Positions 11,740-24,900 of a stretch of 64,000 bases of DNA are shown one piece after another. Position 1 is the stretch's first letter. Each line of letters begins with the position of its first letter. Both the position numbers and the translations under genes were made by a program. The stretch spans positions 24,549,464 to 24,613,463 of the forward strand of contig OZ024929.1 of assembly GCA_964017235.1 (NCBI GenBank). The letters are read 5' to 3'. The stretch is from Sabellastarte sp. h YS-2021 (taxonomy: Eukaryota; Annelida; Polychaeta; Sabellida; Sabellidae). The notes under the pieces are model-generated. The model was not told where the DNA came from. It did no database searches and was given only the letters and a program-made list of their open reading frames with translations.

Positions 11740-14700
11740 TATTTCATTTAAGATGGATTTTGGTTAATTCCAGAGCCATCAGGCAATGGTAATATCTTTT
11801 AATAGTTCTTTGTATACAGGATTTATTTTCAAAATTGCAAAACCAAGATGAGGCCTTTCCCTTCTCAGAGCATTGTGTGTGAGTTCTTACTATATACTGT
11901 GATGTAGCTTTGATAATAATATTATTTTAATCATATTTTCCAATCGCAGAATATACATAAACGTGGGAAATGATTCAGATTATGTGATCTATTTCGATTT
12001 TCTCAGATTTGATAAAATTCCTAATTAAGTTACTTTTATCTTTAATATTTGTTTCAACCAGATTTCAAAAAACTAATTACTTTTAACTGAAAATCATGTG
12101 ATCTCATTTGTTTTTAAAAACAGCTTTTCATTCATTATTTATTCATACAAAGACTGAAATATTCAGAAAAATGTGTTTAATCAATGACATGATCATGAGA
12201 GGTCCAGTTTTTGTGCTTCTGAGGATGTGACTTCAATTTAACAATTTAAAAGTGGTTTACTTTTTGTTTGAACTACTTGTGTAATCATGGTGACAAATCA
12301 ACACACAGACACCACTGAAAACATTTCAGTTGGAGAAAAATGGAACTCCCAATTTATGTCTGGTTTTGGTGCATAAAACCAAACAGTCTAACACACTGCC
12401 CTCAAAACATTGTGAGACAAGAAACACACCAAGCACTGTTGTTTAACAGTTTTTGTCTCCATAAAACAACTAGTTTCATATCTTCATACAATATACAAGT
12501 ATCATCGACTGTCAGACACTCTATGTGACATTATTATTTCATGCCTGATTTAGTATGGTAGTTATTTGGTTCCCTCTATCTCAAATACTTATAACATATC
12601 TCTACTGAAGGAGCCACAATGCACCAATGGCTGACTGTCGTAAGAATCATTTGTCTACATTAATTCACTTGTATGTATTGAAGACCAAACACCTTCGCTG
12701 ACTGTAATAAGAGTGTGATTTTCTGCACTTTGACAAACCTTACATAAACAATATAGGGAACTGAAAAGTTGTGGTTTTGTGAAATCAGGTGCAGATGAAG
12801 TAGGTTGCTCAAGCAAATTCTTAATAGAATAAGAATCAAATGTATCAAAATAGACTAAGGTAAAAGGCGTTCAAGGTGTTCAAATGATACTTTAAAACCA
12901 ATCATGAATGGGATTTAAGTCTCAGTAAACAGGGAGGGTAACTGAAAGCAATTTTACAGTAAATTATAACTGCTACTTTTACATTATCTGATATTTAACA
13001 GATTTGAATTGAATCATTTATTTTCCAGAATGCTTCACAAGTATACTTAACCGAAAAAGAAACTCAAGTTTTATGAAGAATAAATTAGAATATATGTTGC
13101 ATTTCTTTTTTGTCTATGCAATGGCTTATTAAAATGTTCTGATACAAGTTGTATTATTCGCTAAAATAAATTAGTGGCGTAATTTACTAGGTTTTTGATA
13201 CATATCAAATGTATTATGCTTGATTGAGCAGATTTTCGCAAAACACTGTTGTAGACACCTCTGGCTACAGAGACTACCTCTTCACCTCTCTCACGGCTGA
13301 CACAACCTTCTGTTACAGCAATGTACTTACAGATACATGCACGACCATGTTCTCATTTTGAATGGTGGTTGCAATTATTTTCCATGAAAAAAATAGTGAA
13401 ACTGTTTTTAGTTTTCAAACTGTGAATACAATGTGTTGCAGTCTTTACTAAAGCAAACTCTGAAGTAATTTTGAGAATTATTGAAACCTGAACAAATCAA
13501 TAGACAACAACTTGATCTATAGACACCTTTATAAATATGTTTACTTTCTTCATATGCGATACACCTGTTCCACTGTCACAAATTTGTAGCCACAGTCCAA
13601 AGATGGGGAACCTAAAAAAACACCATAAAATCCACTGTTTTTGGCAAACCCATAAAAAACCCACCCTTAAAATTGACAGAGGAATAAAAACACTTTTGCT
13701 CTTTCTGCTCTATCATGTTCATGTTCTTACCTTTCTCCCCTTGCCCGGATGTCTCTGAGCCTTTATATCCTTGGTTGAGGTTGGATGATAGCTTCTATTT
13801 GTAGGTCTATATATTCAGGGGATCGTATACTAGTATTCAAATATGAGCTCACACTTGACCTAATATCACAGAAATAATATGACCTAGTACTGGTCTGAAA
13901 TGTCCACAGTAAAAATAAAGCAATTAAATAGTTTTATTATTAGCAACTACAAGGTATTTGAAATATATTAATCTATTTCTAATATCCATGCCTTCAGCAG
14001 AATTATTTTCAAGTGAAATACTCTCTTGGCTTCCAACAAACACCAGATATATTAATTATGTAGGTTTCTTTGGTTTTTAGAATTTAGTGAATGGTTGGAT
14101 GTTAATTTTACATTACCTAGGACCCTCATGGGCTGTTGGGTGATGGAGAGAAGCAGTACTAGCCTGTTGCAACCCTACATTGAACTATCAGGCTTTGGCA
14201 AGCAACAGCAAACTCTTCAACTTGCATTTGTGGTTCAAACCAAAATAAAACCAAAATAACATCAGATGTCAGATGTGTGTTACCTTACATGAACCCATCT
14301 TGACTCAGAAAAAAGCAACAGTCCAACTGAATGATAGTTTAAAGGTGTTGAATATAGCTTTGGGCTTTCAGTGCATTCCACTAAAGTATGAATACATTCA
14401 AGGAAAAACTTGTGTGTGCAGAGAAATATTTGGATGGCTGTAATAAAAGAGGGTTTTATTTTTCATTCATTATTATTAGAAAGTACCATGAAAGTTTTAT
14501 ATACATTGCAGTCCCTTTGTTATATATATGTACTTAACTGGTGAACTGGACAAAATGTAATCACTTGTCAAAACAACCACTCAGAGATTTTACATGGTAC
14601 TGTATTGTTTCCAAAATATTTCCTGGGATTAAACGTACAGCTTACCCAAATTAAGACTTGGTGTAAAGCATTCAAAGAATAAGATTGATTAATAAAAATA

Positions 14701-15824
14701 TACTTGGGTGCTCTGGGGAAATGCAGCAATTAAGACTTTTGTTACAGACATAAACAATAGTCGCCATACTATGTAGTGGTAATACACCACACTTTTTTCA
14801 GGCCATGGGTTTGAAACCTGCCCCTAACTTTAGGTGAGACACTCGATATTTAACACTGGAAATCAACCACCAACTTTTCAACTGAAGGATAAGAATGGAA
14901 ACCATGATGATAGAAGCAAGTCACAAATGTGTTATAGTGCACTATTGTGCCCTCCTTATCGAGTAGAGGAAAGCTGTGGAACAGCACTGGAAACCATAAC
15001 CCTGTTGCTAATGATAACCAGGAATTAATTTTCTCATCCTGTCCAATTGCGTCTCATCATGTGAGTGCTTTCAATTAGTGCAGTGCTACAGTTCCAACCC
15101 CTACTCTACCATTATTGATATTCTATTTTGACTTTAACTGTTTTTCTAAAGTACAAATTCACTTAACAGAATTTTTAACATAATATTTCAACTTTACTAT
15201 TACATTATATACTGGTTCTTAACTTTTTGAAGAAAAATGGCAGAACATTTCCCAACATAAGACAATATATTCTGTGAGAAAAAGCAATTTAAATTAAGCA
15301 TGGTATCGTGGTTAACAATGCAAACAAAGTAAAAAAAAATCCGAGGTGTAAAGAGGGCATCAAAGGCTGAACAAAGTACTAAGTGTAAAGTCACACACAT
15401 ACACACAGCCATACATACAGAATAACAAAGGGTACTCCATACAGTCATACACACTGCTCGCCACCTTCAGGTATAAAAACCTCTAGCTTGAGGGATTTCA
15501 CCTTTAAATGTATATTGCCATACACAGAGGCATCAGGTACCAAGATAGTTCACAAGCCAAGGTGTTTTAGAAATTTGTAAAGAATTATAACTATTTTGAA
15601 AGATAAAATTGCATACTTAATATAAATATTAAAAAAATAATATACAATTAGGAATTTGCATCAACAGTTTACAAGGGATTCGATTTCTCTGTGATTGTTT
15701 TGAAAGGACAATTGGATTTTTGAAAAGAAAACCACTGAAAGTGTCATCCTTTGCTATTTACTTGACTGATCATTAATAAAGGAGATTAACAGACTCAGAA
15801 TTGTGGTAGTTTGATAAAACAAGA
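11740..15824. other. Upstream region of the NBL1-like gene, no coding feature
   Basis: AT-rich sequence with only short frames. A tRNA-like phrase near 14775-14825 (GGGTTTGAAACCTG) may be a SINE trace. I could not define a promoter or 5' exon; a non-coding first exon could be hidden here. Confidence 0.3.
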
Positions 15825-15914
15825 ATGCAAACAGCTAACATGAGGAGTTCTGGACTAACATTACTGCCGTGTCTCCTGATGCTGCTGGGTTATGGACACA
15901 CTCGTCCTCACAAG
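15825..15914 (+). CDS. NBL1: NBL1-like exon 1 (signal peptide)
   Basis: Thirty codons ending exactly before the donor GTACGG at 15915. The first ATG at 15825 and the in-frame ATG at 15840 (Met6) are both plausible starts. The hydrophobic run and the following GHTRPHK fit a cleaved signal sequence. Confidence 0.75.
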
Positions 15915-18900
15915 GTACGGTAACTAAGTACCAAAGTCAACACCGTATGGGAAATGAATAGATTGCATAAATCCTGTTATTTGACTTAAAATTGTGAGAT
16001 ATTTTTATTAATTTATTTTTATCTTTATAACAATTTTTGGCTTTTTATCTAATTTGTTACAGAAGTTCAAAAATTTTTGTTCTTAGATAATTTTAATTGG
16101 TTATCCAGAGGTGTGTTTAGGTGATCAAGAGGTGTATTTCTTGAAAATTTCGTGTAAAAATTTTAGATGTTCTGTTGTTGTACAACACGATATAATTTAT
16201 TGTGGCAGAGACTTTATTAGTATGAAAGAAATGTTATTGGTAATGTTAATATTATAATGTGTATAAAGCATCTAGAATAACTGTTGTGAAATCATTTTTA
16301 AACAATTAATTTATCTCTTATACAATGCAGCTATACAATTTGTACAGTACTGTGTTTTGTAACAGTCCAGGAAATGGATAGGCTTTGCAACCTTAGTTTT
16401 ATGTAAATATTATTGAGTTAATTATGAAAAGTGAAAATTATACACCTCACACGTTGAAGTCTATCTAAATAACCATAGTAGTAGAATTTAGTTTGTTAGT
16501 TTGGCTATTGTACAAGTAAAACACTAAAAATGTCAATATACTTTATTGTGAATGTTATATTTTGTGCAAACATATACTGAATCGGGCAATATCTAAAAAA
16601 AAAAACCCACAGTATTTCAATAAAACTGTCGCATTCTACAGAATTCAAATAGAAATATGAATAGTGTTCAAACTACAGCATTTCAAAAGATATTTTCAAC
16701 CCAAGTTTATGTTTCTATCTATTTTTCTTTTTGATTTTACAAACATGTATAGTTTAACCATAAATGTTCTCAAAAAGTTACACATTATAATTTTTTCTAA
16801 TTATCTGTAAACAATTAAAAGTAAAAATAAAAAAATGAAATAAACGAAGACGTACTGATTTTACGATTAATTAAGACAATATAAGGCATGTTATCTGGAA
16901 TTGTGAAATGTTTCACATAGTTTCCTCCACTGTGTACTGACTCTATCTGGCAAATTGGTTAAAGTGAAAAAATGGATGTTGAGTCAAGTTTTTGCATCCG
17001 CAGAAATTAAACCAGTTGCAAGAACATCTCAAATTAACTGAAAGAAACAAACAGGAATTTACTGACGTTATTTACTAATTAAACAACTTCTTACATTGGC
17101 AGATTAAGTGAGGGAATGGTATTTATGTGGTGTTACACAACTGAAGTAAAATCTTTCAACTACTTTTTTCTGGAAACTGTCTTTATCAACCAGCTTTTTC
17201 ACAAGAAGTTCTCATACAAAGCAATACAGGCTTTAACAGATTATCTTAAAAGGTATTTTTTACTATGGAAATAGTTTTACGCTATTAGAGTACCTTTGAA
17301 GCTAAATAAAAATCTGGTTATATTATCAATATGATTTAGTGAAATATACAACTTAAGACAGACTACATGTTTAAAGATTTTTCAGTGGACTTATCCTTAA
17401 TCAGAAGTGTACAGTTAATGAATGCTACATTTTTACTGTCACATTTTCTCAATTGTGAAATTTTAAGTAATTGCCTTAATTTTGACTGCTCAACCAGTTA
17501 GCCATACTAAATGCCCTAATTACTCTAAAGCCAATAAGGGTAACTGTTGCAAGCAGAAGAGATACTTCCACAACAAACTCCAGTTCCAGTTGTCATTCTT
17601 CTTTCCCATATCATCTTATTCAATTTTCTGCATTTTCCTCTGGTAATAGAGAGAAATTTCAAGCATTTCAAAATTTCCTCCTTCAGGAAAATTCACTGAC
17701 TGTAATCGCCTGTACTGCTCCTTATTCTGTGCCATTTTGTGCCTCTGTGAAGTCGTACATACATTTGTCTTTACATTTACTGTACCGTTATTATGTTAAA
17801 CAATCTGCAAGCATGTCTACCTCATTACTTGTCCTCCCCAGTTTTGATTCTGAGCTTTAGCAAAACAAGAGGTTTGATGCTGGAATTCATAGGAGATAAA
17901 GTATTCTGTCTCATTTTACCTTCTGTCTACAACTGCCAAAAATGTCAGCAGTAGTGTGATCAGGGCATAAGATTATAGGTGAAGTGATGAGTTGAAAGCT
18001 ATATTATGTATCAATCACATCTTTCCTATTATTTCCAGGTGCATAATCTACTGTGTAACTCAACATTGGTGAAAACTAAACAAATGTCTGATTACTGATA
18101 TGTATTATCCACATAATTAGTCCAAATTTACCATTTTTAAATGGATGAGTTAAAACCGAAGGTAAACACGAGATATTGATTTTATTACAGGTGCATAATG
18201 TACTGCTGTACCCAAACAAGGATGCCTGGTGTGTACCTGAGGAGATTAACATGGTCATCACTCACAAGGGATGCACTCCACTGGTAAGTATTCCCTCTGC
18301 AGTTCTAACCAACCACATCTTCTGTGACAAGGAGTATTCTTATCACTTTTAAACATACTTTCATAGTACTTAATGCTTGTGACAGCAGATTCTAAGTTGC
18401 ATGGAATAAACTCTTCCACAAATTAAATAGCCATTGGATAAGCATGGCTTCTTCATGCTCATATAATAGAATTATTTCCTGCAGATTTGACATGATGCTA
18501 CAATTACAATGTATAGCATGTCCTTAAACCTTGATATGTATTGATAGCTTGTGCGACAAATTAATTACCATGTGATTGTAAAACCAAAGCAAAATATATT
18601 ATTGAAGTATGCGATTTAATCAGGTAAACTAATTTGGCATAAATTGACTGCTGTTGACATATTGTTGCAATTAATTTGTTTCTGTGTCATTCTTAACAGT
18701 TAAAGTCTTTACATAAGGTGTTGATTGCATATTGTTTCCTGTTTTCCTATATTTCCAATGTGCCAAAGTCAAAGTTGGTGTTTATGTCCTGTTCAACAGC
18801 CAGGGTCATATTGCAACAGGTCCTCATCATTGCCACTTGTGGGGTCAAACCTACGCAGAGGTGACTGCCTGTATAGAAGTCATTTTGTTCTTGTTGTCAG

Positions 18901-21900
18901 TGTGATTTCAAAATGACCGGACTTGTTAGAGTGTAAACTTTCCCAAATCACCAAGTTACAAATACATTAGGGACCATACACAAACCTTTCATCTCAAAAA
19001 TAATGTACACTTCAATGGAATCTGCAGTTTCTAGCTGGAGACTTACATCAATGTTACCACGGGGGTAAAGTTAAAATTAGCCTACAGTCCTTTAAAAATT
19101 GTATCAGACCTATAATAAACTGAAAACTCAGATTTTCAACCTAGAAAATGTACCTCTGTTGTGAGGTAATAAGGTTAGGGTACGGTATGGTCCAAAACCC
19201 AGATTGCATATATTATCTGCCCAGAATCAGAGTTTCCACTGTGAAAATAATATCTTTTCAGAATAAATGCTGTTTCATGTTGCATAATTGCATATGTAAA
19301 ATGCAACAACTGCTGTTGCAAGTAACTGACTTTATGTATTTGATCAGGTTTTACTGATTTATCAATATTCCAATGTCTCCAATGGGATGATAGCTTGAAG
19401 ACTGTTTACACAATCAAATTTCAACCAAATCTTTACCTGGAAAGGAATTTCAATTATCCATTTAATATTTGTACTATGGCTAGGTTTTAAAATATACCAG
19501 GTATAATTGTTAAACTATTGTATTTTTTATGCAAACCAGAAAAAAATAATAAACTGTTTATTCTTATATATGGACCATTTTGTTAAATTAAAAAAAAACT
19601 CTTCTTCTCCTTTTGCGAGAAATCTGTGTAATCTTGTTATAAAGTAGGCCACCAACACATTTCAATTTACTTCAGTATGACTACCACTAACAGGGCACCG
19701 CCACACACACATTGTAATGTATTTAAAGGTTTGGCCTTTGATGCCAAAATACTTGACTTTAAACACTGACAATTGACACTTGTTAAAGAAGATATAGTGT
19801 TACAGGCTTAACATACTGTCACGTCAATCCTTGCCACTTTACATTGTCAATCAGACAAGACATTATCCTATGGGGAGAGATACCAGTGGTTACAGAGTTT
19901 TAAAACATGCACATTTTGTTATTTTCATCATGCATACCAAGTATTGAGATGGGACAATTAAAATGGTGTATTAAGTCGATCATATACTTTTTGTAAGGTA
20001 CTACATACTTGAAATATGAAGTGGCATGTCTGAAACTGTTTTTAAAATTTTTTTAAATAAATCCAGACAATGAAAAAAAATTCAGAAAAAAGTAAAATTC
20101 AATAAAAATGTAAAATACCTATATTTAATAAACATTCTATTGTCCAAAAAAACACTCTTTCCAATTGACAGGGTCTCAGTGGTATAGTGGATAACACTCC
20201 TGCCTCCCATGTTTGTGGTCGGTGGTTCAAACCCTGGACCCTATGTAGGAAAGCTGGTAGTTACTTACTGATGGTCAGCAGTTACAGGGCAGAATCTTGA
20301 CACACTGAAAGGGGGCATTACTAACAGTTGTACTTGCATATTCGAAGGCATGACAAAAACCAAAAAAAGTTTCATTTTAATAACGTGCATAATCCAAGAT
20401 ATTTGGTATATTTCGGAAAGGTCGTCAGACTTAGACCTTTGATGCTTAATATTATTACAACACTTACATATATATATCCACAACACTTATAGTTTCGCAG
20501 CCATTTAAACAGTAAAAAATTAGATCAGAGTCTATTTTATATACAACTATTTCAAATAATGAAAAAATAAGATATACTTACACATTTTCATGAGAAAATA
20601 ATTACATTTGTGTGACAATTCTAGGCCTTTTGTCAGATCTATTGATCTATTTTCAGTGAGGTTTATTTCTTGCTGCTTAACAGGGTAGACTAATGGTAAA
20701 ACTTATATGCTGGTCATAATTTCAACTCTTAGAATCATTTAAAACCTAGACAGCCCCCAAAATCTTGGTGACATTTTGGGTTCTGTTTTCTTCAGCTTTG
20801 GAAATGTATCTCGATTAAGAAGTTTAAATGACACTATTTTCATAAAGTAAGTCTTTAGTGTTTACTTTATAATTCTTAAGGTATTAAGAAAAGAAACCGT
20901 AAAGATGTTGAAAAATGACTTTTATAAATTTTAGTGTTGTGAAAGATTACACACATTAACAAATAAAAACTTATTGAAGAATCTCCATGTTTTAGACAGT
21001 GTATTAACTTAAGAACTGCAATAACCATATATACGAAGCACTAACTGCATAAAGTGTCAACACAGTTGACTTGGATCAGATTACTTACCATAAGTACCCA
21101 CCCAAGATAAGATGAAATTGGAACCATTGTGAAATCAAGTCTATCTGCATCAAATGTGGGATATTGTCAGAGCAAATACACTCTACTGGTTAATAGTGCT
21201 CAGTGGAACAAAACAAAGAGCTGGTATGAGGCCTTGAAACAGGAAGCTGTTGACATGGAGAGGCCCTGCCATTTCTTGCTAAACAATGGACAGAATGTTG
21301 TGAAACCTTACTGGGGTTAGGAGTCGACAAGTTTTAGGGTATCATCTGTTACAAGAAGGTCTATGAGAAGGTTGGTTGTATATATGCAGGGTGGAGGGGT
21401 TAATGGGAGCAGTTTTGCTGTTCTGGATAGACAGGAAGAAGAATTGGCCGATATATAGACTGGCGTATGTCATGCACCCAATAGCCGAGAGGACACTGGT
21501 TCAATGCTAGTTACAAGTGAATAAATATAGCATTTATAACTTTGTAGATGGTAATCTTTTGCACATTATTTAAGCTACCTGTGGATATTAAAAAACATCA
21601 AGTAGTTGAATAGCTATAAAACATAAGTTGATAACCGATGTAGTTTCAGTGTCCAATGACAAGAATATCCATATAAAATATTAATTTTTTTCCCTGCAAT
21701 AAAACGTGTTTATATTGAGGCGGCCAACGAAAAGAAGAAAGTACAAACATCACTATCTAGGTCACCTCAATATGAAGGCATCACGCCAATATTATGCCAA
21801 TTTTTCTTGGTTTGGCCGTGACTGCCTGCAGCGGTCCGATATAGCATTCAGATCCACATGGTAAGCTATTGTAGCACAATAAAAAAAAAAAAATTCTCAG

Positions 21901-24900
21901 CAAGAACCTTTTGAGTTGATAAACATGTAGTCACCAGTAACCCTCTTTAATTATTGGTATAACCATATCTTATTACTGATTCATAGCACCTGTGAGAACA
22001 TTCAGTAGTGATTCAAATATCCATAGTCAGGATGTGTACCAGTTGAATGTTTGACTTTATCAATTTACTAACAAACCAAATACAAAACAGCTTTATAAAA
22101 CTGTATAGCCCTTAAGGAAATATAAAGTGAGAATTACTAGCATAACAGTTATAGAGGAAATTGGCATTGGAGAAGAAATCTGCCATTATTACTGGTTTCA
22201 GTGAGGCTGCCTTGGTTTGAGAGAATGATGATGGTCTTGATATACAACAAAACCACTTTTTTCTAGTATATTCTGCTTACAGTATCTATGATCCAACCAT
22301 GTCCATGGAGAATATGGTTGGAGGATGGTTGGACATGGAATATTATAAAATGGAAAAGTATTTTGGTGTAAATCAACAAGGAAATACAAATTTGGGAGCA
22401 TGGAATTGAGTTTGTGAACTGAAATGTATGGATAATACAAAGCTAGAAAATAGAGTTACTGCTTCACAAAGGTTAGAGTAAAGCTCACCGGGACACTCAT
22501 ATACTGGCTCTTTATTGGGTTTAAGTGATAGCTTTGTGTATAAAAACTCATTTATTTTTAACAAGCACTAAACAGGGAATTTAGATGGTTTGTCTCCAAC
22601 AAAGACCAGAATGACTGTTCGGGCCTTACTTGTCTTGCCTTACTGTAATAATCATGAGTAGAGAAACTTGAAGACTGGCTTACATTCTGTTTTTCCACTT
22701 TAAAACCATATGTGTTGTCCTTTGCCAGTTGAAATCCACCTTTCTTTGTATTCATTTGTTATGCTTATTAGATTTCTTTCTTCTGTTTTTCACCAATGAT
22801 TAGTCACCTTTATTGTCATAACACTTTGAAGCGAGAGGACATGAGATTTCCACATCAACACTGCATCATTTCTCAAGTGACAGATTTGTTGATATGGAAA
22901 ACTGCTGAACTATGTGCTTCATGCGGCATTTGTTGATTTAAATAAGAGTTTTATTTTTGTTATGAAACAAGTGTATCAGATGACAATATTGTAACAAAAA
23001 TATATAGAATAGGGATAACATCTTCATTTTTGACTTCCTAAACTTGGTACTCAAAATGGAAATCTTTAAAAATCACTATCAGAATATGGTTAAAATAAAC
23101 TTATGATCATTATTATTGTCATCATCAGAATTCCTATAAATTTATTTAATTATTAAGTTCTTTAATCGGATTTGCATTTTGCTGAACTCTGTTAAATAGA
23201 ATGATATTTTAGGATGAAGTGAATATCAAGATCTCAGAGAAGCTCTCCAATGAAATTGAACCATTGTCTTAAATCCCTGATTAAGTGTTTACCTGGGGTG
23301 ATATTCAGAAAAAGTCTTAGCTGTGTCTTTGGCTTAACTTTTGAATACAAATACAGCCAACTTAAGCCTAAGATATGGCAAAGATCCTTTGTGAATACTG
23401 ACTCCGGTCATTGTAAATACAACTATATCTACCTATACTTCCTGAAGTCCATTCATTTGGCATCTTTCTGCTTGGCTTGTTTATGGATCTGAGTTAATCT
23501 TAAAATTTTTGCATTAAAATGTATGTAAGTTTGGAAATGAATCTTAATTTCAAGTGGACTGTCACAGTATGACAATATTACAACCATTGCCTTCATCATT
23601 ATTATTACATGTGAAAATAATTAACATGAATACTTAACTAAATAATAAATAGTACAGCACATTAACATATCACCATCCAAAAAAACACACACATTGAATG
23701 TATGGCTTAAAATCTTATTTAAAGAAATATCCTTGAACTCCACCCTGTTTTTAAAACCTGAAACATTTCTAACCTCTGCCACATCCTGAAACCTGCGTCC
23801 CACATTGAGAGGGTTCAACTGTGTCTGCCATTTTACCCTCTGTAAGTTTATCTGGCATACTTGGCTAGCATGTGTGGCTTGCCACAGACTGATGTCTCAC
23901 TTCACAGAAACAAAGACCTCACTTCTTCCATGACAGCCTGTCAATTCAGATTACACTCTCTGACCGCAAGGTGGAATTGTGATTTGAAAACCCTTCTGGG
24001 TTTTAACAAGTGGTCAGAAAATAACACTTCACACTACAATGGTGTCACAAAGAAGTAGAAACAGGATACTTTGAAGTCAGAGCCTTTCAACTAAACTCAA
24101 ATAATTTACTTGCTGAACTCTCTCAAAGTTTTTGCAAGTATTAGTAACTTGCACCAATCCTAGGAAGAATTTTTAAAGGGATATGAGATAGAATGAAACT
24201 GTAAAGAGAAGTTTGATGCATAAATACTGCTGAGAAATTAGGAGGAAGAATAAACTTCTATTCCAATAGAATCAACAATACAATGGAAATATAGACATGA
24301 AGAAGCTGAATGAAGTAAGAGTGGGAGAAACTTAAGTCCTAAGGCACTGGTCATTACAGTAAATTGAGAGTTAACACGGCAAGGGTCATCCAAGTAATTC
24401 CCAAAATACCCATTTAAATTGAGACAAGACACAAATGTGCAGTAGTTATTAGTATTTAACTAGTACCAAAACAATAAATAGTACTGGATAAGTAAATAGT
24501 ACTATGTAGTTATATAAATGAAAGTTAAAATAGCTAGCTAGAAATAAAAATTGACAAAATGTTTTGCTTTTCTGTAGCTTTTTTTGTTGAGATCGGGAAT
24601 TTATATATAGGGATACCTTTCAGTGGGTTTGTGATGGTTTAATTTGCAGTTAGGGGTGTGCTAGAGATGTTAAAACCAAAGCCACAGTTTAAGCAAAACT
24701 GTTTACCTGGATGATGACAAACAACACTAAAATAAAGTATTACTACCGCCTACATTGAGCGTGTATCTTTATTGTCTCAACACTCATCAGAAGAATGATC
24801 AATAAATATAAATATGTAGTAAATGTGACAAACCTCATTTCTGACTCCCCTGCAAATCTGCACTGTCATTTCCAATTGTTCTGTCATGTTTTGCCATTTC

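Noticed and set aside
20171-20251. Possible functional tRNA gene
   Set aside because: Box A and B motifs and acceptor pairing are present, but the anticodon arm does not pair and a related copy is clearly a retroposon. Called SINE instead.
21129-21320. Open frame of 63 codons ending VVKPYWG in intron 2 of the NBL1-like gene
   Set aside because: Composition looks somewhat coding-like, but I recognise no family and there is no splice context. It could be a transposon scrap; not annotated as a gene.
23861-24058. Open frame of 65 codons in the same intron
   Set aside because: No family resemblance, no splice sites that fit. A nearby phrase (GAGAGGGTTCAACTG at about 23808) looks like a transposon end, but no partner end was found.
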